Source of the DNA: Christensenellaceae bacterium
GTDB taxonomy: Bacteria; Bacillota; Clostridia; Christensenellales; Borkfalkiaceae
Assembly (NCBI GenBank): GCA_022768945.1
Contig: JALEKY010000064.1
Location: 1 to 55,130, forward strand
DNA: 55,130 bases
Reading direction: 5' to 3'
In this document: positions 43,458 through 52,620 of the stretch, in pieces
Position numbering within the stretch: position 1 is the first letter of the stretch
Layout of the letters: every line of letters begins with the position of its first letter
Made by a program: the position numbers and the translations under genes
The notes under the pieces: model-generated
What the model was told of the DNA's origin: nothing
The model's input: only the letters and a program-made list of their open reading frames with translations
Databases searched by the model: none

Positions 43458-43895
43458 TTACGCTTCGAGAATAATCGTCACCGGACCGTTATTCGTCTGC
43501 TGAATAAGCATATCCGCTCCGAAAACTCCTTTTTTCACCGTAACGCCCTGACTTTCGAGCGCCTTGCAAAAATAGTCGTAAACGAATAACGCCCGCTCGG
43601 GAGCCTCCGCCCCCGTGAATCCCGGTCTGTTTCCGTGCGAAGCGTCCGCAAGAAGAGTAAACTGCGAAACGCTTAAAACCTCGCCGCCTACGTCTTTTAC
43701 CGATAAATTCATCTTTCCGTTTTCATCTTCGAATATGCGCATATTTGCAATTTTTTTTGCGAAGTAATCGCACTTATCCGTTTCGTCTCCGACCGCAACG
43801 CCGAAGAAAACTACAAGCCCGAAAGGTATCTCGGAAATCAATTCCCCCGCGACCGAAAGTTTCGTGTTTTTAACTCTTTGTATAACCGCTTTCAT
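43458..43895 (-). CDS. dtd: D-aminoacyl-tRNA deacylase
   Basis: 145 residues, typical. Active-site motifs SQFTLLAD and the Gly-cisPro motif in TNNGPVTIIL identify Dtd, which hydrolyses D-amino acids from mischarged tRNAs. GGAG lies five bases before the ATG. It stands 62 bases after the GH13 gene and 91 bases before cca. Confidence 0.97.
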   Translation of the reverse strand: MKAVIQRVKNTKLSVAGELISEIPFGLVVFFGVAVGDETDKCDYFAKKIANMRIFEDENGKMNLSVKDVGGEVLSVSQFTLLADASHGNRPGFTGAEAPERALFVYDYFCKALESQGVTVKKGVFGADMLIQQTNNGPVTIILEA

Positions 43896-43957
43896 TTTAG
43901 CTCCGTTTTTTAATTAGCCGATAACGCGTTAAATTTGTAGATAACTCGCGAAAAAGG

Positions 43958-45949
43958 CTACTTTTTCTCAAAAAAGATTTTAATTTGTCCGTAAGAAACA
44001 GTGTGCGAATTCGACGTTTCACCTTTAAGTTCTTCAGTTACCGCGGACGAAAAATTCAAGTTATAACTCTGCCCTCCGAGGTTTAAAGCAACGTAACACA
44101 CCTCGTTTTCGCTTTCCCTTTTATATATAAGCGAGCGTTTCGTTCTGAACAGCACGCTCAGCTCGCCGCTCAAAAACGCCTCATGACAAGCTCTCATTCT
44201 GCCGAGCTTTCTAAAAAATCCGAGAAGTTTTAAAGAAATATCCTTTTCGCCTCCCGCCGAGCCGTTCTCCTCTCGGGATAGCTGCATATTTTCGTCGGAT
44301 ATTTGCATATTCTCTCCGCCGCTCTCTGTTTTGCTCCAATCGAAGCACTTTCTGTTGAACGGATCCGCCCAACCGGTAGTGCCGATTTCGTCGCCGTAGT
44401 AAAGCGACGGAATTCCGTAAACCGTGTAAAGAACAGCCGAAGCGAGCATAACCCTCTCCGCTCCGCGAAGCCTTTCTTCCTCGTTAAGTTCGTCGTGCGC
44501 CTGTAAAATTCTCCCCGCGGGGCAGCTTCTCCCGGAAAGGCAGTTTATAATTCTCGCAGTGTCGTGCGTACCTAAAATATTCATTAAAAGGTCTAAATTC
44601 CTTTTGGGGTAAGAGTCCGTCTGCTTCAGCAAAACCGAAGAGAGCCCTGTTACGTCGTCCGAGCAAAAACAGTCGATAATCGCAGATTTAAGGGGGTAAT
44701 TCATCGCGGAGTCAATCTCCTCGCCCTGAAAATACTCTCTCCTTACTCCGTAAGAAATTTTGTCGGTAACGTTCTCCCACACTTCGCCTATTATAATCGC
44801 GTTTTGGGATAATTCCTTAACGCTTTTTCTTATTCTTTTAACGAATTCTCCGGGAAGCTCGTCCACAACGTCAAGCCGCCAGCCGCAAGCCCCGTCTCGG
44901 AGATATTTTTTCAATACGCCGTTTTCTCCGCAAACGAATTCCTTAAAATCCTCGCTTGCTTTGTTTATTCTCGGCAGAGTTTCTATTCCCCACCAACTCT
45001 CGTATTTTTCGGGATACTCTATAAAGTCGTACCACGTGTAATACTCGGAACTTTTGCTTTGATACGCGCCTATCGAGTCATATCTCCCTTTCTTGTTAAA
45101 ATATCTGCTGTCGTCGCCGGTGTGATTGAAAACGCCGTCCAAAACCACCTTTATCCCGCGTTTTTCAGCGTTTTCAAACAGTTCTTTAAGATCGTCTTCG
45201 CTTCCCAGAAGCTCGTCTGCAAGCATGTAATCGCCCGTGTCGTATCTGTGGTTCGAATACGCCTTGAATACCGGGTTAAGATAAATAACCGTCGTCCCGA
45301 GAGACTTTATATAATCGAGTTTCTCCGTTATTCCCTTTAAGTTCCCGCCGAAAAAATCGTCGTTAAGCACTTTCCCGTCCACGGGCAGATAATCGGGAAG
45401 TTCTCCCCATTTTTCTCTTAAACGCTGCTCCTTTCGAGGCAAAGTATCTCCGAACCTGAAAAATCTGTCGGGAAAAATCTGGTAAATCACGCCGCCTTCG
45501 AAATCCCTCGGCGTGCCGCTTCCTTCCTTATAAACGGTTTGGGAAAACTCCGCCCCTCCCCTTATAAGCCGTCCGAAATTTTCCCCGTAAGGGTTGTTCC
45601 TATCGCAACCGTAAATCTCTCCGTCTATTTCAAACGAATAAAAATACAGCCCCGAGCTTGAGAATTCCACTTCCGCTTTAAATCCGAAATCGCCGTTTTT
45701 TGCGCGATATACGGCACTTTCTATATTTTCCGGCGTCAGAATCGCTTCCTCGCGACTCCTTATATCGGTTTTATACGAAACAAATTCTCTTTCCATTGGA
45801 TACAGAACGAGGTCTTCGCCATCTTTCCGTACACGTAAAAAGCAGGCGTTGCCGTCCGCTTTTACAAAGAATTTTAATTTAGTTTTTTCCGCAATTCCGC
45901 CCCTTACGCTTTTGCAAAGGCTATCGAGCGGATTAAAAAATGCTTGCAT
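43958..45949 (-). CDS. GH13 alpha-glucan hydrolase/transferase (neopullulanase/maltogenic-amylase-like)
   Basis: 663 residues. A beta-rich N-terminal domain (about 1-130) of the CBM34-like type is followed by a TIM barrel with GH13 motifs: VVLDGVFNHTGDDS, GWRLDVVDELP (nucleophile Asp), IIGEVWE (acid/base Glu) and MNILGTHDTAR, then a C-terminal beta domain. No signal peptide is seen, so it acts in the cytoplasm on maltodextrins or on branches left by phosphorylase. It starts 24 bases after glgP with no clear ribosome site. Confidence 0.88.
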   Translation of the reverse strand: MQAFFNPLDSLCKSVRGGIAEKTKLKFFVKADGNACFLRVRKDGEDLVLYPMEREFVSYKTDIRSREEAILTPENIESAVYRAKNGDFGFKAEVEFSSSGLYFYSFEIDGEIYGCDRNNPYGENFGRLIRGGAEFSQTVYKEGSGTPRDFEGGVIYQIFPDRFFRFGDTLPRKEQRLREKWGELPDYLPVDGKVLNDDFFGGNLKGITEKLDYIKSLGTTVIYLNPVFKAYSNHRYDTGDYMLADELLGSEDDLKELFENAEKRGIKVVLDGVFNHTGDDSRYFNKKGRYDSIGAYQSKSSEYYTWYDFIEYPEKYESWWGIETLPRINKASEDFKEFVCGENGVLKKYLRDGACGWRLDVVDELPGEFVKRIRKSVKELSQNAIIIGEVWENVTDKISYGVRREYFQGEEIDSAMNYPLKSAIIDCFCSDDVTGLSSVLLKQTDSYPKRNLDLLMNILGTHDTARIINCLSGRSCPAGRILQAHDELNEEERLRGAERVMLASAVLYTVYGIPSLYYGDEIGTTGWADPFNRKCFDWSKTESGGENMQISDENMQLSREENGSAGGEKDISLKLLGFFRKLGRMRACHEAFLSGELSVLFRTKRSLIYKRESENEVCYVALNLGGQSYNLNFSSAVTEELKGETSNSHTVSYGQIKIFFEKK

Positions 45950-45973
45950 GCCGTGTCAGTTTTTCGGTTAAGA

Positions 45974-48403
45974 TTATCTTGTCGATTTTAAGTTCCAGAT
46001 ATTCTCGGCGTATTCCTTAATGGCTCTGTCCGCCGAAAATCTTCCGCTGTTTGCGATATTCACTATGCTCATTTCCGCCCACTTGCTCTTGTTTTGATAA
46101 ACGTCGGAAACTTTAGCCTGAATTTCGCGGTATGCGCCGAAGTCCGCCATACACATATAAGGATCGGCAACGGGCGAAGCGGTAAGCAGATAGTTCGCGA
46201 GATTTTCGAAAGAAGTTCCGTTAAACCCTGTCTTCAACGCGTCGATAACCTTTTGCAGCTGAACGTTGTTATTGTAATACGCCGTAGCGTTGTAACCGCG
46301 AGCCCAAAGCCCGTCCACGTCCTTGGCAGTAAGCCCGAAAATGAAGATGTTGTCGTCGCCTACCGCGTCGTGCATTTCGACGTTCGCTCCGTCAAGCGTA
46401 CCCACCGTAAGCGCGCCGTTAATCATAAACTTCATATTTCCGGTGCCCGAAGCCTCCTTGCCGGCAGTGGAAATCTGTTCGCTTATCTCCGAAGCGGGCA
46501 TAAGTTTTTCCGCCATCGTAACGCCGTAGTCTTCAAGGTAGATAACGTTAAGTTTTTCCCTTATTTCGGGATGCTTCTTCACGTCCTCCGCGATAAAGCA
46601 AATGAGCTTTATAATCTCTTTTGCCATATAGTAGCCGGGAGCCGCTTTCGCCGCGAATATATAAGTTTTAGGCTGAACCGCCGCCTTCGGATTTTCCTTT
46701 AATTCGATGTAACTCGCAATGATGTTCATCGCGTTCATCAGCTGACGTTTGTATTCGTGCAGTCTTTTCGCCTGAACGTCGAACAGCGTTTCGGGGTTGA
46801 TTTTCTCTCCCGTTCTCTTCAGCACGTATTCGGCAAACTGCTTTTTCTTAATAAGCTTTATCTCGTTTACTCTCTTTTGAACGTCCGCGTCGCCCTTGAA
46901 CGCCTCGAACTTTTTAAGCTCTTCCGCGTTGGTTTTAAACCCGTCGCCTATAAGGTCGGCTATAAGCGAAGTAAGTTCGGGGTTAGACTGGCAAAGCCAT
47001 CTTCTGTAAGCGATGCCGTTCGTCACGTTCGTGAACTTATCGGGCGTAACGTCGTTGAAGTCCTTAAAAATACTGTTCTTTATTATGTCGCTGTGCAGCG
47101 CGGAAACGCCGTTCACCTTGTGCGAGCCGATAACCGAAAGATTGGCCATTCTTATTTGCCCGTGGGAGATAATGCTCATTCTCTCTATTTTATCCCAGTC
47201 TCCGGGGAACTTGTTCCACATATCCGCGCAGAAACGCCTGTTTATCTCTTTTATAATGGAGTACACGCGCGGAAGTCTTCTTTCAATCAGATCCTCGTTC
47301 CACTTTTCGAGAGCCTCGCTCATAACCGTGTGATTTGTGTAAGCGACCGTACGAACGACTATCGACCACGCCTTATCCCAATCGTAGCCGTATTCGTCTA
47401 TGAGAATTCTCATAAGCTCGGGCACGACGAGCGCGGGGTGAGTGTCGTTTATATGGATAGCCGCCATATCGGGAAGATTATCGAGGCTGCCGTATCTTCT
47501 CACATGATCCGCTATAATGTTCTGAAGCGAAGCCGAAACAAGGAAATACTGCTGTTTAAGTCTCAGAGACTTTCCCTCGAAATGGTTATCGGACGGATAC
47601 AAAACCTTTGAAATAAGTTCCGCCTCGTTGTCCGCCTGCATGCTCTGCATATAGTCGCCCTGCGAGAAGGAACGCATATCGAACTTTTTGCGGTTTTGCG
47701 CGCTCCAGAGTCTGAGCACCGAAACGGCTTCCGAATTGTATCCGGAAATCATCATATCGTACGGAAGGGCTTCTATTTCCTGATAATCGAAATAATCGAC
47801 CTTCAGCCCGTTCTCCGTCCATTCTTCCTTAATATGCCCGTCGAACTTAACGGTAAACATTTTATCCGCGCGTTGAGTCAGCCACACTTCGCCGCCCGGA
47901 AGCCATATATCGGGAAGTTCCGTCTGCCAGCCGTCGACGATTTTCTGTTTGAATAAACCGTATTCGTAGCGTATAGAATATCCCATTGCGGGGTAATCGC
48001 CCGAAGCGAGCGCGTCCATAAAACAAGCGGCAAGTCTTCCCAGTCCGCCGTTTCCAAGCCCCGCGTCCGGCTCGAGCTCGTAAAGGTTGTCGAGCGAAGT
48101 GCCGAATTCCTTCAACGCTCCCTCGAGGCTTGAGCCGATCCCGAGGTTGAACACGTTGTTTTTAAGAGATCTGCCGAGCAAAAACTCCATGCAAAGGTAG
48201 TAAACTTTCTTTGCTTTCTGCTCCTTAACTACCGTATGGTAAGCGTTCCGCTTTTCGAGCAGAATATCTCTGACCACCATAACCACGGCTTTATAAAGCT
48301 GCTCCTCAGAGCATTCCGCGGGAGTAACGCCGAAAAATCTCGACAGCTTACCCTCGATTGCGTCCTTAGCTACGTCAACGGAAAAATTTTCTGTTTTGTA
48401 CAT
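45974..48403 (-). CDS. glgP: Glycogen/maltodextrin phosphorylase
   Basis: 809 residues, normal for GT35 phosphorylase, which releases glucose-1-phosphate from alpha-1,4-glucan ends. Substrate motifs LEPDAGLGNGGLGRLAACF and IHINDTHPALVVPELMR are present, and the PLP-binding lysine lies in EASGTGNMKFMINGA. AGAGG precedes the ATG by ten bases. Transcribed after glgA across a gap holding palindromic repeats. Confidence 0.97.
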   Translation of the reverse strand: MYKTENFSVDVAKDAIEGKLSRFFGVTPAECSEEQLYKAVVMVVRDILLEKRNAYHTVVKEQKAKKVYYLCMEFLLGRSLKNNVFNLGIGSSLEGALKEFGTSLDNLYELEPDAGLGNGGLGRLAACFMDALASGDYPAMGYSIRYEYGLFKQKIVDGWQTELPDIWLPGGEVWLTQRADKMFTVKFDGHIKEEWTENGLKVDYFDYQEIEALPYDMMISGYNSEAVSVLRLWSAQNRKKFDMRSFSQGDYMQSMQADNEAELISKVLYPSDNHFEGKSLRLKQQYFLVSASLQNIIADHVRRYGSLDNLPDMAAIHINDTHPALVVPELMRILIDEYGYDWDKAWSIVVRTVAYTNHTVMSEALEKWNEDLIERRLPRVYSIIKEINRRFCADMWNKFPGDWDKIERMSIISHGQIRMANLSVIGSHKVNGVSALHSDIIKNSIFKDFNDVTPDKFTNVTNGIAYRRWLCQSNPELTSLIADLIGDGFKTNAEELKKFEAFKGDADVQKRVNEIKLIKKKQFAEYVLKRTGEKINPETLFDVQAKRLHEYKRQLMNAMNIIASYIELKENPKAAVQPKTYIFAAKAAPGYYMAKEIIKLICFIAEDVKKHPEIREKLNVIYLEDYGVTMAEKLMPASEISEQISTAGKEASGTGNMKFMINGALTVGTLDGANVEMHDAVGDDNIFIFGLTAKDVDGLWARGYNATAYYNNNVQLQKVIDALKTGFNGTSFENLANYLLTASPVADPYMCMADFGAYREIQAKVSDVYQNKSKWAEMSIVNIANSGRFSADRAIKEYAENIWNLKSTR

Positions 48404-48507
48404 TTTTTAATATCCTCTTGTAAATAATAATGCCCGATTTTGCGCGTTTTAGAGGCTTTTTGTGCTTTCTCTATCGCGAACGAAAAAACTTTCCCCCTGC
48501 CCGCCGC

Positions 48508-48600
48508 TTAGCCGGTGGCGGTATCGTTGGAACGCACCGAAAAGGCGGCTGTTATCTTAGCCGGCGGTGATAGCGTTAGAACGCCATTACCGCCGGCTAA
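48508..48600. repeat. Two related palindromic repeats between glgA and glgP
   Basis: 48557-48600 is a 44-base near-palindrome: TTAGCCGGCGGT pairs with ACCGCCGGCTAA, with an inner GCGTT/AACGC. A degenerate partner lies at 48508-48537 (TTAGCCGGTGGCGG, CGTTGGAACGC). No T run follows on the minus strand, so a REP-like element or mRNA-stabilising structure is more likely than a terminator. Confidence 0.65.
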
Positions 48601-48605
48601 CCGAA

Positions 48606-50048
48606 TTACAATATCTCGTCGTACAGCTTTTCGTATTCCAAAGCGGAAGAAGCCCAGCTGAAATCCGCGCCCATCGCTCTTTTTACGTATTTTTGCCAAA
48701 GAGTCTTGTTCTTATAGTCGTCCGCCGCCTTTTTAAGCGCAAACAACATTTCGTGCGCGTTGAAATTGTCGAAAACGTAACCTATGCCGTTCGACTCCGT
48801 AACGGGAATTATGCTGTCCGCAAGCCCGCCCGTTTTTCTGACGACGGGAATAGTTCCGTAGCGGCAGGCAATCATCTGAGAAAGTCCGCACGGCTCCTGC
48901 TTGCTCGGCATAAGGAAAATATCCGAACCCGCGTAAATTTTAGCGGCAAGGTCCTTGTTGAACGCCGCGATGAATCTCATTTTTCCGCTGTACCTTTCGG
49001 CAAGGTAACGGAAGAAACTCTCGTAAACGGCGTCGCCCGTGCCGAGAACCACAAACTGAACGTCCTCGTGCAAAAGCTCCTCTATCACGCAGGTAACGAG
49101 GTCAAGCCCCTTGTGCTTGACAAGTCTCGAAATCATCGAAATTACCGGCGCGTAGTCCTTTACCGGAAGCCCGAGCATTTCCTGCAAACCTTTTTTATTC
49201 TCAGCCTTTTTCGCCGGCGAAGTTTTCGTGTAGTTCGCAAAAATCTTTCCGTCCGTCTTCGGGTTGTAATAATCCTCGTCTATACCGTTTAAAATACCCG
49301 AAAGTTTGAACGCGTTTCTGTTCGTAACGCTTTCGAGCCCGTGCGCGAAATAAGCATCGAGTATCTCTCTCGCATACGTAGGCGAAACGGTAGTCACCCT
49401 GTCGGACACTTCCATCGCGCCCTTCATAAGGTTAAGGCAGCCGTCGAACTCGAGCATGTTTTTAGTGTAATCGGGCAACCCGAACAAATCCCCGAGGCAT
49501 TCTTCGCCGTATTTACCCTGATATTCTATATTGTGAATAGTAAACACCGCGCGAATATCTTTATATTTGTATTTTCCGTAAAACAAAGTTTTCAGATAAA
49601 TCGGAGCGAGCGCCGTCTGCCAGTCATTGCAGTGCAGAATATGCGGATAAAAATCGATTAGCGGCATTATTTCGAGACAAGCCTTGGAGAAGAATGCAAA
49701 CCTCTCGCCGTCGTCGTACTCGCCGTAAAGCTTATCTCGTTTAAAGTAATACTCGTTGTCGATAAAATAATACAGCACCCCCTCGGAAAAATACGAGAAT
49801 ACTCCGCAGTACTGATTTCTCCAACCGAGCGGAACGTTTATATTTCCTATAAATCTGAACTGACGACGAAGTTTCTCGTCCGTAGTCTTGTACAGCGGAA
49901 GAACGACGCGCACGTCATACTCGCCCGTTTTCTGCAAAGCTTTCGGCAGCGAACCGGCGACGTCCGCAAGTCCGCCCGTTCCGACGAACGGATTACATTC
50001 CGAAGCAACGTACATCACACTCTTTTTCACGGTTACATTTTCAATCAT
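48606..50048 (-). CDS. glgA: Glycogen synthase (ADP-glucose type)
   Basis: 480 residues, GT5 fold. The N-terminal loop reads GTGGLADVAGSLPK (G23), where E. coli has KTGGL with the ADP-glucose lysine; C-terminal motifs VLGTGDAVY and PSKQEPCGLSQMIACRYG are present. GGAGG precedes the ATG. It extends alpha-1,4-glucan chains. Confidence 0.95.
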   Translation of the reverse strand: MIENVTVKKSVMYVASECNPFVGTGGLADVAGSLPKALQKTGEYDVRVVLPLYKTTDEKLRRQFRFIGNINVPLGWRNQYCGVFSYFSEGVLYYFIDNEYYFKRDKLYGEYDDGERFAFFSKACLEIMPLIDFYPHILHCNDWQTALAPIYLKTLFYGKYKYKDIRAVFTIHNIEYQGKYGEECLGDLFGLPDYTKNMLEFDGCLNLMKGAMEVSDRVTTVSPTYAREILDAYFAHGLESVTNRNAFKLSGILNGIDEDYYNPKTDGKIFANYTKTSPAKKAENKKGLQEMLGLPVKDYAPVISMISRLVKHKGLDLVTCVIEELLHEDVQFVVLGTGDAVYESFFRYLAERYSGKMRFIAAFNKDLAAKIYAGSDIFLMPSKQEPCGLSQMIACRYGTIPVVRKTGGLADSIIPVTESNGIGYVFDNFNAHEMLFALKKAADDYKNKTLWQKYVKRAMGADFSWASSALEYEKLYDEIL

Positions 50049-50079
50049 ATCCGACCTCCGTTGAAATGTGTCAAAATCC

Positions 50080-50107
50080 GCCGTTTATATGCGATAAAGG
50101 CGGCTTT
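50080..50107 (-). terminator. Weak hairpin between glgD and glgA
   Basis: CCGCC pairs with GGCGG with a bulge and a further T-A stem, followed on the minus strand by ATTTTG. It may modestly attenuate glgA relative to glgC/glgD. Confidence 0.35.
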
Positions 50108-50114
50108 TTAGTTT

Positions 50115-51230
50115 TTAAAGTATAGAATTCTTGCGAATATAGAACGGGTTAACGTCGCACCCGGAAAGAGTTCTGCCGTCCGTAATCACCACGTTCTTAT
50201 CCGTAATAATGCAGTTCAGGTAAGATTTTTCCAAAACCACGGTATCCTGCATAAGAATGGAATTTTTTATAACCGCGCCTCTGCCGACCTTTACTCCGCG
50301 GAAGAGAATGCTGTTTTCCACCTCTCCCTCTATAACGCAGCCGTCCGCAATGAGCGAATTTTTAGCCACCGCGCCCGCGCCGTACTTTGTGGGCGCCGAG
50401 TCTCTTATTTTTGTAAACACGTTGTTGTTCTGAAAAATCTCCTTCATTTTATCAGGGCAAAGGAGTTCCAGGCTCTTGTCGTAATAGCTCTTAAGCGAAG
50501 TTATCTTCGCCATATACCCCTTATGCTCATGCCCGTAAATTTTAAGCGACTTTACATTTTCGGCAAGCATTTCCGAAGAGAAATGATGCTTGTTATGAGA
50601 AATCGCGTCGTTAATCATAGAGATTAAAAGGTTCCTTTTCAGCACGAAAATGTTTGCGAAAAGTTTCACCTTTCCGTCCGCTTTCGGGCTGAACGAAATC
50701 GAAGTAACCCGTTCGTCTTCGTTTGTACCGAGAACGATATTCACCGAAGAAGTCATCTCTTTCGCGTCGCATTCGCTGTAAACGAGGGTTACGTCCGCAT
50801 TTCTCTTTATGTGTTGCCTTACAATCTGTTCGTAGTCTATATTGCAAACGAGGTCGCAATCGGTCATAACCACGTACTCCTCGGTGGAGCGGTTAATAAA
50901 ACCGATAATGTTCTTTAACGCTTCGAGCCTCGTATTATACAGAGAGGAACTCTCCTGCACTCCGAACGGAGGCAAAATGTGAAGCCCTCCGTGACGCCTT
51001 GCAAGGTCCCAATCCTTACCGCTGCCGATATGGTCCATAAGCGATTGATAGTTGCTTTTAGTAATTACCCCTACTTTGGTTATTTCGGAATTAACCATAT
51101 TCGAAAGAGCAAAGTCCACAAGACGGTATCTTCCGCAAAACGGAATAGAACCGAGCGTTCTGTAAGCCGTAAGTTCGGGTATGTCGTTATCGTGAATGTT
51201 GGAAAATATAATTCCCATCGTATTGCTCAT
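50115..51230 (-). CDS. glgD: ADP-glucose pyrophosphorylase GlgD subunit
   Basis: 371 residues. The fold matches GlgC, but the nucleotide loop GGxGxRL is missing (TMGIIFSNIHDND), as in GlgD of Firmicutes, which is regulatory or poorly active alone and stimulates GlgC. The middle has TDCDLVCNIDYEQI and the C-terminal left-handed beta helix is present. AGGAGGG precedes the ATG. The gene follows glgC by 15 bases, and the pair would form a heterotetramer. Confidence 0.93.
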   Translation of the reverse strand: MSNTMGIIFSNIHDNDIPELTAYRTLGSIPFCGRYRLVDFALSNMVNSEITKVGVITKSNYQSLMDHIGSGKDWDLARRHGGLHILPPFGVQESSSLYNTRLEALKNIIGFINRSTEEYVVMTDCDLVCNIDYEQIVRQHIKRNADVTLVYSECDAKEMTSSVNIVLGTNEDERVTSISFSPKADGKVKLFANIFVLKRNLLISMINDAISHNKHHFSSEMLAENVKSLKIYGHEHKGYMAKITSLKSYYDKSLELLCPDKMKEIFQNNNVFTKIRDSAPTKYGAGAVAKNSLIADGCVIEGEVENSILFRGVKVGRGAVIKNSILMQDTVVLEKSYLNCIITDKNVVITDGRTLSGCDVNPFYIRKNSIL

Positions 51231-51245
51231 AATTCTATCCCTCCT

Positions 51246-52436
51246 TTACTGCTCGTTCGCGTCGAGTATTTCTCCCGCCGCAACGCTCGCCCCGTCGGCA
51301 ACTTTGTACTCTCTGCCTATAACGGCTATTTCCGAACTGTCGGAAACGTCGCCTCCGACCGAAGCGTTCTCGCCCACAACGGCGTTTTCGTCTATAATCG
51401 AATGCTTGACCGCAGCGCCGCTTTTGATTACCGCGCCGCTCATAAGTATGCTGTCTTTAACGACCGCGCCTTTCTCTACTATTACCGAAGAAGAAAGAAT
51501 GGAATTTTCCACCACGCCCTCTATATCGCACCCGAGCGAAACTATGCTGTTTAAAATAACGGCGTCCTTACCCGCGTAGTGCGGCGGAGCGATAGGGTTC
51601 CTCGAATGGATACGCCAATTCACGTCCGAAAGGTCGAGCGTCGGCTTATCCCCGAGCAAATCCATATTCGCTTCGAACAGCGAATTAATCGTTCCCACGT
51701 CTTTCCAGTACCCTTCGAATGTATATGCAAACATCTTCTCTCCGGCTTTAAGCATCGCGGGCAGAACGTTCTTTCCGAAGTCGTTCGCGCTCCCTTTCGT
51801 CTTGTCGTCTTCTTCGAGGTACTCATACAGCTTCTCCGCGGTAAAAATGTAAATGCCCATCGAAGCGAGATTGCTCTTCGGTTTCTTCGGCTTTTCCTCG
51901 AATTCGTTTATCCGTCCGCTTTCATCCGTGTTGACTATGCCGAAACGCGAAGCTTCTTCCATAGGAACTTTAATCGCCGCGATTGTGCAATCGGCTTCGT
52001 TCTCCTTGTGGAATTCGAGCATTTTCGAGTAATCCATTTTGTAAATATGGTCGCCCGAGAGAATAAGCACGTACTTCGGCTGATACGTCTTTATAAAGTA
52101 CAGGTTCTGATAAATGGCGTTTGCAGTGCCCTTATACCAGTCCGACCTGTTTTTCGCCTGATACGGCGAAAGAATATGAACCCCTCCGAAAGACCTGTCG
52201 AGGTCCCACGGCTGACCGTTGCCGATATATTCGTTTAAAACCAGCGGCTGATACTGCGTGAGCACACCGACCGTGTCTATGCCGGAGTTCACGCAATTCG
52301 AAAGCGGAAAATCTATTATTCTGTACTTTCCGCCGAACGTAACCGCGGGCTTCGCGATTTTCGTAGTAAGCGCGTACAATCTGCTGCCCTGCCCTCCGGC
52401 AAGAAGCATTGCCACGCATTCCTTTTTCTTATACAT
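51246..52436 (-). CDS. glgC: Glucose-1-phosphate adenylyltransferase GlgC
   Basis: 396 residues. The nucleotidyltransferase domain has [30 protein letters not shown], the Asp motif [10 protein letters not shown] and [10 protein letters not shown]; the C-terminal beta helix is regulatory. It makes ADP-glucose from ATP and glucose-1-phosphate, the committed step for glycogen. GGAGG precedes the ATG. Confidence 0.97.
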   Translation of the reverse strand: MYKKKECVAMLLAGGQGSRLYALTTKIAKPAVTFGGKYRIIDFPLSNCVNSGIDTVGVLTQYQPLVLNEYIGNGQPWDLDRSFGGVHILSPYQAKNRSDWYKGTANAIYQNLYFIKTYQPKYVLILSGDHIYKMDYSKMLEFHKENEADCTIAAIKVPMEEASRFGIVNTDESGRINEFEEKPKKPKSNLASMGIYIFTAEKLYEYLEEDDKTKGSANDFGKNVLPAMLKAGEKMFAYTFEGYWKDVGTINSLFEANMDLLGDKPTLDLSDVNWRIHSRNPIAPPHYAGKDAVILNSIVSLGCDIEGVVENSILSSSVIVEKGAVVKDSILMSGAVIKSGAAVKHSIIDENAVVGENASVGGDVSDSSEIAVIGREYKVADGASVAAGEILDANEQ

Positions 52437-52620
52437 TTTTCCCTCCCGTACAAGCGACCGAATAAGTTACTTATACAATAATTTTCAAAAAGTTATATGC
52501 AGCCGACTTTTGTTTAACACGGCTTATTTCGCCCGAAAACCTTGCCTGTAAACCGCGCCGTCTTTTAAAATGCCGCCTTTTTCGCGCATTATCTATCAAT
52601 TTTTATATTTAACCGAACGG

